Of a stretch of 22,105 nt of DNA, positions 1 through 7,882 are shown piece by piece; position 1 is the first letter of the stretch; each line of letters begins with the position of its first letter. The stretch spans positions 1 to 22,105 of the forward strand of contig CAJLFQ010000031.1 of assembly GCA_905205975.1 (NCBI GenBank). The letters are read 5' to 3'. The position numbers were made by a program, and so were the translations under genes. The notes under the pieces were generated by a model that was not told the DNA's origin, searched no databases, and worked only from the letters and a program-made list of their open reading frames with translations. Source of the DNA: an uncultured Eubacteriales bacterium (lineage in GTDB: Bacteria; Bacillota; Clostridia; Oscillospirales; QAMX01).

Positions 1-850
1 TTTCTTCCACCGGGATTGTATACTTTTTGTCGCAGAAGTGGCAGACAACTTCGACCGATTCGCCCTCTTCACGCAGTTTTTCCAATTCTTCTCGGCCGAG
101 GCTGACCAGCATTTCACGCACGCGTTCCTCCGAGCAGCGGCAGCGGTAACCGCTCTCCTGCGTCTTCACGACGCTGCCAAAGTCGCTTTTCAAGGCTGCT
201 CTTGCAATGTCTTCCGCAGACATGCCGCTGTCAAGCATCTGCGTGACCGGCTGCAGCTCTGCTATGTCAGCTTCGACGCGTGAGATGACCGATTCGTCTG
301 CACCGGGCATGAGCGCCAGAATAAACCCGCCGGCTGTACGGACTGAACAGTCCCGATCGACCAAAACGCCCAGCGCGCATACACCGGGCTGCTGTTCACT
401 CGTATAAAGGTATTCCGTGATGTCCTCCGCAATTTCGCCGGAAACCAAGTCGACCATGCCGACATACGGCTCTTTCATTTTGAGATCCTTGATGACCGTC
501 AACGTGCCTGCGCCGACAGCTCCGCCAACGTCCAGCTTCCCTTTTTCGTTGAGGGGCAGGTCCACATCTGCATGCTGGATGCAGCCCCGGCAGAAACCGT
601 CCCCGTCGGAAACGGCAATCACCGTTCCGCACGGGCCATCCCCTGTCAAACGCAGGGTTACAGAAAACTGCTCATCTTTCAGGTCTGAGCCCATAATGGA
701 TGCGCCGATTAGCAGCCGCCCCAAAACCGCCGTTGTAGTCGGCGTCAGTTGATGGTATTGGCGCGCCTGTTCAACAGCGCCGCGCATATCCGCTACGGAG
801 ATGCGAACCATGCCGTCTCCGCTGATTGCATGAATGATTTGATCGCTCAT
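1..850 (-). CDS. hslO: Hsp33 redox-regulated chaperone, 3' end cut by window edge
   Basis: Cytoplasmic holdase chaperone that is switched on when oxidation releases the zinc held by four C-terminal cysteines. My translation from the ATG at 848-850 gives 283 complete codons with no stop before the window edge. The family is about 290 residues long, so only the last few residues are missing. The zinc site is visible as a CxC pair (C237, C239) and a CxxC pair (C270, C273). The N-terminal part has the usual Hsp33 pattern, including GRLLIGASIMG and a GDGFCRGCIQ segment. The ATG overlaps the TGA of the upstream methyltransferase in an ATGA, so the two are translationally coupled. It is the last visible gene of the yerC operon. 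Identification is by motif and overall pattern; confidence is high. Confidence 0.93.
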   Translation of the reverse strand, partial: MSDQIIHAISGDGMVRISVADMRGAVEQARQYHQLTPTTTAVLGRLLIGASIMGSDLKDEQFSVTLRLTGDGPCGTVIAVSDGDGFCRGCIQHADVDLPLNEKGKLDVGGAVGAGTLTVIKDLKMKEPYVGMVDLVSGEIAEDITEYLYTSEQQPGVCALGVLVDRDCSVRTAGGFILALMPGADESVISRVEADIAELQPVTQMLDSGMSAEDIARAALKSDFGSVVKTQESGYRCRCSEERVREMLVSLGREELEKLREEGESVEVVCHFCDKKYTIPVEE

Positions 851-1629
851 TCTCTTTCCTCCAATGTCCGGTTCGCCTCCGTCCGCGGGCTGCGCCGGGC
901 AACGCAAAAAAATCGGCCGGCGTCTTTTTCGGGCGGCGCCAGCGTCAGTTCGCCATAGATGCCTTCTAACTGCATATCGGCTTTTTCCAATGCCGTTTTC
1001 AGCTCTTCGAGTGTGTGTGCCCGCTCCACATGGTGCTCCGAGCTGCGTTCATACATTCCTTTTCCATGTGCGACGAAGAAGTCGAGGTAGTAATCCATCA
1101 GGCGTTTAGCCGGCTGATATTCCGCCTGCCAAGCACAAAAACACCGGTCAGATTCCCGGATGTAGGCCTGCATATCAATTGCGCGGAATTTGGCCTCCGT
1201 GTTGACGTCAAAGATGAAAAGACCACCATCATTCAAGAAGAGGCCGACCCGTGCAAATGCCGCTTCCAGCGTATGCTGCGAGGTCAAATAGTTCACGCTG
1301 TCCAATGCGCAGACCACAGCGTCGACTGTTCCATACAGGTCCAGCTTTTCCATCCGTTGACATAGAAAAAGCGGCCGCGGGTTGAGCGAAGCCGTTTTTT
1401 CAGAAGCCTCTGCAAGCATTTCCGGAGACATATCGGTTCCGATCATATCATAACCGGCTTCCGCAAGCAGTTTTGTCAGCGAACCCGTGCCGCAGGCAAG
1501 ATCCAGAACAATCTCCGGCTGTGCGCCGTATTTTTGAAAGACCGACTGGATAAAATCCGCCCACGCCCGGTAAGGAACATCCTCCGTAAATTCGTCGTAG
1601 AAGTGCGCCATGACGGCATAATTTGCCAT
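847..1629 (-). CDS. class I SAM-dependent methyltransferase, substrate unknown
   Basis: A 260-residue Rossmann-fold methyltransferase. Motif I is visible as VLDLACGTGS (residues 41-50) and the acidic residue that normally binds the SAM ribose as GTDMSPEML (D66). A DAVVCALDSVNYL stretch occupies the motif II position. The N-terminus (YxxFAxFYDxF-like, here YAVMAHFYDEF) is typical of a small-molecule methyltransferase group common in Firmicutes, often annotated as YqeM-like. The ATG is preceded by an AAGGGG-type ribosome binding site that lies across the yerC stop codon. It follows yerC by 3 bases and overlaps hslO by 4 bases. The methyl acceptor cannot be told from the sequence. Confidence 0.9.
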   Translation of the reverse strand: MANYAVMAHFYDEFTEDVPYRAWADFIQSVFQKYGAQPEIVLDLACGTGSLTKLLAEAGYDMIGTDMSPEMLAEASEKTASLNPRPLFLCQRMEKLDLYGTVDAVVCALDSVNYLTSQHTLEAAFARVGLFLNDGGLFIFDVNTEAKFRAIDMQAYIRESDRCFCAWQAEYQPAKRLMDYYLDFFVAHGKGMYERSSEHHVERAHTLEELKTALEKADMQLEGIYGELTLAPPEKDAGRFFCVARRSPRTEANRTLEERE

Positions 1630-1632
1630 GCG

Positions 1633-1929
1633 CTATTCCCCTTTTTGCTTCATCCGGTCCAGAACCAACCGATAACCGTCTGAGCCATATTGCAGGCAGC
1701 GGTTCACGCGGCTGATCGTCGCAGTGGAGGCACCGGTTTCCATCACAATCCGGCTGTACTGTTCGCCTTTGTCAAGCAGCTGTGCAACCTGAAGCCGTTG
1801 AAGCATAGCCTTCATTTCGTTCACGGTACAGATGTCTTCAAAAAAGGCGCTGACTTCTTCTTCTGTTTTCAGGGACAAAACCGCCTGAAACAGCTCGTCG
1901 AAGTGCATGTTTTTCATTTTTTCATTCAT
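1633..1929 (-). CDS. yerC: YerC/YecD-like TrpR-family DNA-binding regulator
   Basis: A 98-residue protein matching the TrpR-related YerC/YecD family of Firmicutes. The N-terminal helices contain FFEDICTVNEMKAM, and a C-terminal helix-turn-helix contains GASTATISRVNRCLQYG, the recognition region of the TrpR superfamily. The length is typical. The ligand and targets of this family are not well defined. The start chosen is the ATG at 1927-1929, with GGGAG 11 bases upstream; another ATG lies four codons in. It is the first gene after a strong promoter, and the next two genes follow with a 3-base gap and then a 4-base overlap, so it probably belongs to one transcript with the methyltransferase and hslO. 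Whether it regulates its own operon is unknown. Confidence 0.9.
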   Translation of the reverse strand: MNEKMKNMHFDELFQAVLSLKTEEEVSAFFEDICTVNEMKAMLQRLQVAQLLDKGEQYSRIVMETGASTATISRVNRCLQYGSDGYRLVLDRMKQKGE

Positions 1930-1996
1930 AAAAGCTGTATCTCCCGTTTGTAATCCGCAGCGCCGCCCGGTCCTGCGGTCTGATAAGCTCTGCTAT

Positions 1997-2025
1997 ATTA
2001 TACACGTTTTTTCTCTTTTTTTCAA
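1997..2025 (-). promoter_or_regulatory. sigma-A promoter of the yerC operon
   Basis: Read on the minus strand: -35 TTGAAA at 2020-2025, a 17-base spacer at 2003-2019, and a perfect -10 TATAAT at 1997-2002. Transcription would start near 1990, leaving a leader of about 60 bases before yerC. No equally good promoter was seen for the plus-strand yetF gene in the same intergenic region. Confidence 0.85.
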
Positions 2026-2131
2026 GCCAATTCGCAGGTTTTTTCCGCAAAACGCATATTGATCCAGTTCTGCGGGGACACTATCCGTTGAATCGGGGAA
2101 TCCGGTTGACTTTTGGAAAGCGGTGCATGTT

Positions 2132-2806
2132 ATGTTGATCTCATTCGTTCGAACCATTTTGCTCTATCTGGTCGTCATCTTTTCCATGCGGCTGCTTGGA
2201 AAGCGGCAGATTGGAGAGCTGGAGCCCAGCGAGCTGGCCATCACCATCCTAATCAGCGAGCTGGCTGCCATCCCCATGCAGGATTCGGCGCAGCCTTTGG
2301 CAACCGGCCTTGTTCCGATCATCGTTTTGCTTGCGCTGGGGCTTTTAAGCTCCGTTGTGACTGTCGCCAGCCCGCTTCTGCGGCGAATCATCTGCGGAAA
2401 ACCGAGCATTATCATTGAAAACGGCAAAATGAATCAACTGGAAATCCGCCGTCTCCGGCTGAGCGTCGACGAAATCGCTGAAGAGCTGCGTCTGAAGGAC
2501 GTCACCAACATTCAGACGGTTCGATTCGGCATCATTGAGACAAACGGCCAATTGAGCGTTCTGCTGAACGAAGGCGACAGTCCGGCAACCAGACGTGACC
2601 TCCATGTTCAGCCAAACGAGCCGTCTCCCCTATCCTATACCCTGATTGCGAACGGTCATCTGATCCGTGCCAATCTGCGCCGCCTTGGTATGGCGCGCGA
2701 GACCGTTCTTACTGAGCTGGCAAAGCGGAACATCGATCGCATCTCCGATGTCTTCTATATGTCCTGTGACGCCGGCGGAAACATGCGCGTAATCCGAAAC
2801 GACTGA
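2132..2806 (+). CDS. YetF/DUF421 family membrane protein
   Basis: A 224-residue inner-membrane protein of the DUF421 (YetF) family. There are three N-terminal hydrophobic segments (about residues 5-22, 33-50 and 58-87), and the family signature GKRQIGELEPSELAITIL followed by SELAAIPM lies between the first two. The C-terminal half is a soluble domain (NGKMNQLEIRRLRLS and onward). B. subtilis members such as YetF and YdfS are linked to the spore or cell envelope, but the biochemical function is not established. I chose ATG 2132 because family members begin ML-x-x-FVRT. An in-frame GTG at 2123 is possible but sits only 2 bases after the GGAAAG sequence. It is followed by a DUF4363 gene 19 bases downstream, a pairing that recurs in Clostridia. 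Confidence 0.9.
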   Translation: MLISFVRTILLYLVVIFSMRLLGKRQIGELEPSELAITILISELAAIPMQDSAQPLATGLVPIIVLLALGLLSSVVTVASPLLRRIICGKPSIIIENGKMNQLEIRRLRLSVDEIAEELRLKDVTNIQTVRFGIIETNGQLSVLLNEGDSPATRRDLHVQPNEPSPLSYTLIANGHLIRANLRRLGMARETVLTELAKRNIDRISDVFYMSCDAGGNMRVIRND

Positions 2807-2825
2807 ATCAAAGGAGATTTGTTTG

Positions 2826-3212
2826 ATGAATATCCGCTATTCCCTGTTGGCGCTTCTGCTTTTGGGCGTGATGTTTGCACTCGCTTGTACTGCGCAGGCG
2901 TTCACCAACGATGTCTGTGGCAAAACGCAGACAGGCATCACCGAGGCGCTCGACTATGCACGAAATGGACAGTTCGACAAGAGCGCCGACCGCATTTCCG
3001 ATCTGGCTGCAAACCTAGAGCGCAAAAAAGTCATTTTCACCGTCGTACAGCACCATTCTTATGTGGACTCGATCATTGCAGCGCTCTGCCGGGCGGAAAT
3101 CTGTGCCAGAGCGGGTGAAGCTTCCGCCATGGAGCTGGAACTTGCCTCTGCCGTTTTGGAAATCACCTCGCTGGCCGGACGGGATCAATTGACGCTCGGC
3201 AATATCTTTTAA
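2826..3212 (+). CDS. DUF4363 family membrane-anchored protein
   Basis: A 128-residue protein with one N-terminal hydrophobic segment (about residues 5-24, LLALLLLGVMFALAC) and a helical extracytoplasmic region. The size, topology and position directly after a DUF421 gene match the DUF4363 family, whose function is unknown. An ALAC/AQA region at the end of the hydrophobic segment could be a signal peptidase site, but it fits the lipobox poorly, so a membrane anchor is the simpler reading. The ATG at 2826 has AAGGAG 9 bases upstream; a TTG one codon earlier is less likely. It is probably co-transcribed with the upstream gene and ends 11 bases before a strong hairpin. Confidence 0.75.
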   Translation: MNIRYSLLALLLLGVMFALACTAQAFTNDVCGKTQTGITEALDYARNGQFDKSADRISDLAANLERKKVIFTVVQHHSYVDSIIAALCRAEICARAGEASAMELELASAVLEITSLAGRDQLTLGNIF

Positions 3213-3223
3213 TCTGTCCCAGC

Positions 3224-3268
3224 AGCAAAACAGCGCGGTTGTCTGTCAGACAACCGCGCTGTTTTGCT
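3224..3268. terminator. bidirectional terminator-like hairpin, 22-bp perfect stem
   Basis: The arms at 3224-3245 and 3247-3268 are perfect inverted repeats, with one central base between them (the tip must open to form a loop). The stem is GC-rich in the middle, with AAAA near its 5' base and TTTT near its 3' base. It lies between the DUF4363 stop (3212) and the convergent coat-gene stop (3274), so it can serve both. There is no long U-tract outside the stem on either strand. Confidence 0.8.
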
Positions 3269-3273
3269 TGGTT

Positions 3274-3516
3274 TCAGGCCGAAAACTTCTGCTTGGTTTG
3301 ATCGACTTTCTGCTGTTCTGCCTGTTCTTCGGCATACCAGCCGCGCTGCGACATTTTTGAGTAGATCTCGTTTTGCATTTGAAGCGTATCGTTGAGTTTC
3401 TGATCGAATGCTTGGTGAATGTTGATAGTTGCGGACTCAATCGTTCCGTGGAGGTACAGGTCGGCGGCACCTTTGACGGTGGTCAGAATGTCTTCCATAA
3501 TCAGTTTATCGTCCAT
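3274..3516 (-). CDS. CotF-like spore coat protein
   Basis: An 80-residue protein matching the small spore coat proteins of Clostridia that correspond to the C-terminal part of CotF. The N-terminus (DDKLIMEDILTTVKGAADLY) is followed by HGTIESATINIHQAFD. The C-terminus has the characteristic QNEIYSKMSQRGWY followed by a Gln/Lys-rich tail. In this family the helical protein is expected in the coat of the endospore. AAAGGG precedes the ATG by a short A-rich spacer. It lies 43 bases after a 58-codon gene of related type, so both are probably made together during sporulation. I could not identify a convincing sigma-E, sigma-G or sigma-K promoter upstream. Its stop is 5 bases from the shared terminator hairpin. 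Confidence 0.85.
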   Translation of the reverse strand: MDDKLIMEDILTTVKGAADLYLHGTIESATINIHQAFDQKLNDTLQMQNEIYSKMSQRGWYAEEQAEQQKVDQTKQKFSA

Positions 3517-3559
3517 TGTTTTTCCCTTTCTCTGTCATATGCATGGTTTTGCGGCCGGC

Positions 3560-3736
3560 TTACTTCAGCAAACCGAATAATTCGCCAAAGTTCTTCTGGT
3601 GACGGCTGGCAAGCTGCTGGACAAACGTTTTCAGTTCCTGATCTTGAAGCCGGTTGGCAAGGTCGGTGCATTTCTGCTGCATCATCTGCTCATGAGAAAG
3701 TGCGTCTTCCATATAGAGCAATTCTTTCGGACTCAT
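3560..3736 (-). CDS. small spore-coat-associated protein (58 aa)
   Basis: A 58-residue gene read by hand on the minus strand: ATG at 3734-3736 and TAA at 3560-3562. The protein begins MSPKELLYMEDALSHEQMM, continues with CTDLANRLQDQELKTFVQ, and ends HQKNFGELFGLLK. It looks like a short four-helix-type segment resembling the ferritin-like N-terminal part of CotF-family proteins. A good ribosome binding site, AAAGGA, lies 10 bases before the ATG. In Clostridia a gene of this type often precedes the 80-residue coat protein, as here. Together the two resemble a CotF protein split into two cistrons; that is my inference. It is short but has a clear ribosome binding site and neighbour support. Confidence 0.75.
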   Translation of the reverse strand: MSPKELLYMEDALSHEQMMQQKCTDLANRLQDQELKTFVQQLASRHQKNFGELFGLLK

Positions 3737-3852
3737 CGTTTTTCATTCCTTTCAATGCTTTCATTGCCTTTGGTGATTGTGCATCTGGCGTGCATGGATA
3801 TTGTGTGCGTTTTGAGCTGTTTTCATGCGCTGCATATTCCATTTTGCGCCGC

Positions 3853-3894
3853 AAAAAGCCGCCCCTTGTATGTCAAAGCACACAAAGGGCGGCT
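3853..3894 (-). terminator. rho-independent terminator of the V-ATPase operon
   Basis: The arms at 3857-3869 and 3882-3894 pair over 13 bases with one mismatch, around a 12-base loop. On the minus strand the stem runs into a run of five U (3853-3857). It follows the ntpD stop codon by about 20 bases and closes the nine-gene operon. Confidence 0.85.
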
Positions 3895-3914
3895 ATCTGT
3901 TTTTCAGTGATCCG

Positions 3915-4598
3915 CTATTTGGATGTTGAGCCGGCATGCATGGATTGTCGTTTGCTTTCCATGGCCTCGGCAAGCATCATATCTTTCACTTTCATGAGCC
4001 GTGTGATGTTGCCACGTTCGTTTTCATCCAGCTTCATCGTAATATATCGAATTGTATCACGGTATTGCGGGATCAAAACATGTTCCAGCGCATTCACGCG
4101 CCGACGCGTCCGTTCGATTTCAGCCGCCATCATGGAGGCCGCTTTTTCCGCCTGCGCCAAAGCGAGCAGATCCGGCAGCAAATCCGATGCCGCCTGAACA
4201 GCATCATCCAATTCGCCCGCCGTATTCACGGTGCCGTACGGCAAAAGTGTTCCTTCATTTTCATCATGTGTTTGAAAATGATATTCCGGGATGCGGACGC
4301 TCATGATATTTTTCTCTTCGAGATCTATGGAAACCGTTTGTTTCGGCAAGAGGAGCGCCTGACTCAAAAATTCCGGGCTCATCGCCGCCGCTGCCAACGT
4401 AAAATGATCGTGCAGCGCGGAAACTTTTTCCTCAACCTCTGCGCGCAAGCGCATATTTTCGCGCACAACGTTCAGGAACTGCTTCATCAACTCATCGTTT
4501 TTGTCTTTGAGAAGCTTATGCCCTCTTGTCGCTGTGGCAAGGCGACGCTTCAGCTTTTTCAGCTGCATACGCGTCGGATTGATGTTCATGACCGCCAA
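3915..4598 (-). CDS. ntpD: V-type ATP synthase subunit D (central rotor stalk)
   Basis: A 227-residue central axle subunit of the V1 motor, which rotates inside the A3B3 ring. The N-terminus (MNINPTRMQLKKLKRRL, then ATRGHKLLKDKNDELM) is diagnostic of the V/A-type D subunit. The long N- and C-terminal helices that form the coiled coil are evident, and the C-terminus has RTRRRVNALEHVLIP. I chose the TTG at 4598 because GGAGG lies 8 bases upstream, and homologs start with two or three residues before N-x-NPTRM. An in-frame ATG at 4589 would be 17 bases from the ribosome binding site. It is the last gene of the operon, 18 bases after ntpB, with a terminator just downstream. Confidence 0.96.
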   Translation of the reverse strand: MAVMNINPTRMQLKKLKRRLATATRGHKLLKDKNDELMKQFLNVVRENMRLRAEVEEKVSALHDHFTLAAAAMSPEFLSQALLLPKQTVSIDLEEKNIMSVRIPEYHFQTHDENEGTLLPYGTVNTAGELDDAVQAASDLLPDLLALAQAEKAASMMAAEIERTRRRVNALEHVLIPQYRDTIRYITMKLDENERGNITRLMKVKDMMLAEAMESKRQSMHAGSTSK

Positions 4599-4616
4599 GC
4601 TTTTCGCCTCCGTCTG

Positions 4617-6020
4617 TTATGCGTGCACTGTTTCGCTGTCCGCCGTCTGCTGTGGGTGATAGTACTTTTCGATCAGTTCCGGTTTGATGCGCTTCAGCTC
4701 AGATTTCGGCAGGATCTCAAGCAGGCGCCAGCCGAGCTCGAGCGTTTCTTCGATTGAACGGTCTGTCTCGTAGCCTTGTGCAACATACTCTTTGTCAAAC
4801 GCATCGGCAAATTTGGCGTAGAGTTTGTCCATATCCGTCAGCGCCGCTTCGCCAAGGATCGTCATCAGTTCTTTGCATTCCTTGCCGCGGGCATAGCAGG
4901 CAATGATCTGGTTCATCTGGTTGGCATGATCTTCACGCGTTTTCCCAGCGCCGACACCCTTATCCTTCAAACGGGAAAGAGACGGCATTACATCGATCGG
5001 CGGCTGAATGTTTTTCCGGTACAACTCACGCGACAGAATAATCTGCCCTTCGGTAATGTATCCGGTTAAGTCCGGAATCGGGTGTGTTTTATCATCTTCC
5101 GGCATGGTCAGGATCGGGATCATGGTGATGGAGCCCTCACTGCTCATACGCCGTCCGGCACGTTCATACATCGTTGCAAGGTCTGTATACAGATATCCCG
5201 GATAGCCGCGCCGGCCCGGCACTTCCTTTCGGGCTGCCGACACTTCGCGAAGCGCTTCCGCGTAATTCGTGATATCGGTCATAATGACCAGAACGTGCAT
5301 ATTCTTTTCAAACGCCAGATACTCTGCCGCAGAGAGCGCCATACGCGGCGTCGCAATGCGTTCAATGGCCGGGTCATTGGCCAGGTTGATGAAGAGAACC
5401 GTCCTGCCGAGGGCGCCCGTACGCTTGAAGTCGGAAATAAAGAAATCCGCCTCCTCAAACGTAATGCCGATAGCCGCAAAGACGACGGCGAATTTTGCAT
5501 CCGAGTTCAAGACCTTTGCTTGACGGGCAATCTGCGCCGCCAGCTGTGCATGCGGCAAACCGCTGCCGGAGAAAATCGGCAGTTTTTGTCCGCGAACCAG
5601 CGTATTCAAACCGTCAATGCTGGAAATACCGGTCTGGATAAACTCAGACGGATAATTGCGTGCCGTTGGGTTCATCGGAACGCCGTTGATGTCAATCCGC
5701 TTTTCTGCCAGCAGCTCTGGCCCGTTATCCGCCGGACGGCCCAGCCCGTCGAACACGCGGCCGAGCATATCTTCCGAAACCGGCATTTCAAGGCCATGGC
5801 CCAGAAAACGGACTTTGCTGTCGGCAAGATTGATGCCCGCGCTGCTTTCAAACAGCTGCACCAAAGCATTGGTACCGTCAACTTCCAGCACTTTGCAGCG
5901 GCGGACTTCGCCATTTTGCAAAACAATCTCGGCGAGCTCGTTATATGCAGCGCCCTGAACGTTCTGAACCAGCATCAGCGGCCCTGCAACTTCGCTGATG
6001 GTTCTATATTCTTTAATCAT
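4617..6020 (-). CDS. ntpB: V-type ATP synthase subunit B (non-catalytic)
   Basis: A 467-residue non-catalytic partner of subunit A in the A3B3 head. It starts IKEYRTISEVAGPLM. The degenerate nucleotide loop FSGSGLPHAQL (about residues 150-160) replaces the Walker A motif, as expected for B subunits. Further on are REVSAARKEVPGRRGYPGYLYTD and PSLSRLKDKGVGAGKTREDH; the arginine in SRLKD corresponds to the arginine finger reaching the catalytic site of A. Length is normal. AAAGGA lies about 12 bases before the ATG. It is separated from ntpA by 52 bases and from ntpD by 18. Confidence 0.98.
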   Translation of the reverse strand: MIKEYRTISEVAGPLMLVQNVQGAAYNELAEIVLQNGEVRRCKVLEVDGTNALVQLFESSAGINLADSKVRFLGHGLEMPVSEDMLGRVFDGLGRPADNGPELLAEKRIDINGVPMNPTARNYPSEFIQTGISSIDGLNTLVRGQKLPIFSGSGLPHAQLAAQIARQAKVLNSDAKFAVVFAAIGITFEEADFFISDFKRTGALGRTVLFINLANDPAIERIATPRMALSAAEYLAFEKNMHVLVIMTDITNYAEALREVSAARKEVPGRRGYPGYLYTDLATMYERAGRRMSSEGSITMIPILTMPEDDKTHPIPDLTGYITEGQIILSRELYRKNIQPPIDVMPSLSRLKDKGVGAGKTREDHANQMNQIIACYARGKECKELMTILGEAALTDMDKLYAKFADAFDKEYVAQGYETDRSIEETLELGWRLLEILPKSELKRIKPELIEKYYHPQQTADSETVHA

Positions 6021-6072
6021 AGTGTGATGCGGTCCTTTCCAGCAGAATCCTGCAACTTATCTGGCCATTCGA

Positions 6073-7845
6073 TCAGAGGGTATCCTCATCCACTGCCAGC
6101 CCACGGATATCATGGGTCATCTGAGAAGCAATTTCAGCATAGCGGCATTCATAATCCTGTTCGCCGACATCTTTTGCACGGCCAATCTGTTCCATCGCGG
6201 GCAGTTTCAAGAGCTGATCAACTTCTGCACCCTTCTCGACTGCCGCTTCCGCCGCGTTATGGAACGCCAGAATCAGCTTCAAAAGGGCGAACTGTTTCTC
6301 AGGTGAGGTATAGCTGTCGGTATCTGAGAATGCGTTTTGCTGAAGGAAGTCTTCACGGATCATCCGAGCCGTTTCCATCGTCAGACGGTCTTGCGGAGAC
6401 AAAGCGTCAACGCCAACCAAACGGACGATTTCGTCGAGTTCGGATTCAAGCTGTAAGAGATGCATGGCACGGTCACGGTTTTGGCGGAAATCTTTATTGA
6501 CGTGCGCATTCAGCCACGGCATAACACGGTCAAGGTAAAGCGAATAGCTGTTCAGCCAGTTGATCGCCGGGAAATGACGCCGGTATGCAAGCTGATCATC
6601 CAGCCCCCAGAAGACCTTGACAATGCGGAGCGTCGCCTGAGAGACCGGCTCAGAAATATCACCGCCCGCAGGCGAAACAGCGCCGATAGCGCTCAAGGTC
6701 GCTTCACGTTTATCCTTGCCGAGGCAGACAACGTGACCGGCGCGTTCATAGAACTGTGCGATCCGCGATGTCAGATAGGCAGGGTAACCTTCTTCGCCCG
6801 GCATCTCTTCCAGACGGCCGGACATTTCGCGCAGTGCTTCTGCCCAGCGCGAAGTGGAGTCTGCGATGATGGCGACGTCATAACCCATGTCGCGGAAGTA
6901 TTCGCCGATGGTGATGCCGGTATAGATGGATGCTTCGCGCGCGGCAACCGGCATATCAGACGTATTGGCGATCAAAACGGTTCGCTTCATCAGGCTCTCG
7001 CCTGTTTTCGGGTCTTTCAGTTCCGGGAATTCACGCAGAACATCCGTCATTTCGTTGCCGCGTTCACCGCAGCCAATGTAAACCACGATATCGACGTCTG
7101 ACCATTTTGCCAGCTGATGCTGAACAACGGTCTTTCCGCTGCCGAACGGCCCCGGAATGGCAGCAGCGCCGCCCTTCGCGATCGGGAACATGGTATCGAT
7201 GACGCGCTGGCCCGTGATCATTGGGGCTTCCGGCGGCAGCTTGGTCTGATACAGGCGGCTGCGGCGCACCGGCCAGTAAGACAGCATTTGCAGATCCCGC
7301 TCCGTGCCGTCTGTACAGCGGACGCGCGCGATCGGATCCACGATGGTAAATTCGCCCTCAGAGATCGAAAGAATTTCACCTTTGATGCCCTGCGGAACCA
7401 TAATTTTGTGGGAGACAATCACCGTTTCCTGTACGTCGCCGATGATATCGCCCGGAATGACGCGATCCCCCGGCTTGACAAGCGGATGGAACGCCCATTT
7501 TTTGGTATGATCCAACGCCGTAACGTCAACGCCGCGCTGAATGGTATCGCCGGTTAAGCGGCGCAGAACATCCAGTGGGCGCTGAATCCCATCGAACATC
7601 TGCTCCAGCATCCCCGGCGCCAGCTCCACCGACAGCGGAGCACCCGTCGAGACAACTTCTGCCCCCGGCGCCAAGCCGGATGTTTCTTCATATACCTGAA
7701 TGGATGCGCGGTCGCCGCGCATTTCAATAATTTCACCGATCAGACGATCCGGACCAACACGCACAACGTCAAACATGTTTGCGCCGGACATGCCTTCGGC
7801 AACAACAAGCGGACCGGCTATTTTAACGACTCTACCGATTTCCAT
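6073..7845 (-). CDS. ntpA: V-type ATP synthase subunit A (catalytic)
   Basis: A 590-residue catalytic subunit that binds and hydrolyses (or makes) ATP. The Walker A motif is GPFGSGKT at residues 232-239. The bulge region typical of A subunits lies before it, and EALREMSGRLEEMPGEEGYP follows. An open frame extends 41 codons further upstream into ntpG, but homologs start MEIGRVVKIAGP. The ATG at 7843-7845 also has AAAGG with a 9-base spacing, so I placed the start there. The F-subunit gene ends 37 bases upstream. No truncation or altered catalytic motif was seen. Confidence 0.98.
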   Translation of the reverse strand: MEIGRVVKIAGPLVVAEGMSGANMFDVVRVGPDRLIGEIIEMRGDRASIQVYEETSGLAPGAEVVSTGAPLSVELAPGMLEQMFDGIQRPLDVLRRLTGDTIQRGVDVTALDHTKKWAFHPLVKPGDRVIPGDIIGDVQETVIVSHKIMVPQGIKGEILSISEGEFTIVDPIARVRCTDGTERDLQMLSYWPVRRSRLYQTKLPPEAPMITGQRVIDTMFPIAKGGAAAIPGPFGSGKTVVQHQLAKWSDVDIVVYIGCGERGNEMTDVLREFPELKDPKTGESLMKRTVLIANTSDMPVAAREASIYTGITIGEYFRDMGYDVAIIADSTSRWAEALREMSGRLEEMPGEEGYPAYLTSRIAQFYERAGHVVCLGKDKREATLSAIGAVSPAGGDISEPVSQATLRIVKVFWGLDDQLAYRRHFPAINWLNSYSLYLDRVMPWLNAHVNKDFRQNRDRAMHLLQLESELDEIVRLVGVDALSPQDRLTMETARMIREDFLQQNAFSDTDSYTSPEKQFALLKLILAFHNAAEAAVEKGAEVDQLLKLPAMEQIGRAKDVGEQDYECRYAEIASQMTHDIRGLAVDEDTL

Positions 7846-7882
7846 TTGGGAATACACCTTTCGTATCAAGAATTCGCAGGTT

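Noticed and set aside
2059..2087. Possible plus-strand promoter for the yetF-like gene (TTGATC, 17 bases, TATCCG)
   Set aside because: The -10 match is too poor to list as a feature, though some promoter for this gene probably lies in this gap.
3373..4757. Plus-strand open frames opposite the coat genes, ntpD and the start of ntpB
   Set aside because: They lie antisense to recognisable proteins, run through the V-ATPase terminator and have atypical composition.
5082..6500. Long plus-strand open frame (472 codons) opposite ntpB and ntpA
   Set aside because: It is antisense to two highly conserved ATPase genes, has a Cys/Arg/His-rich composition unlike a real protein, and matches no known family. 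It is a shadow frame.
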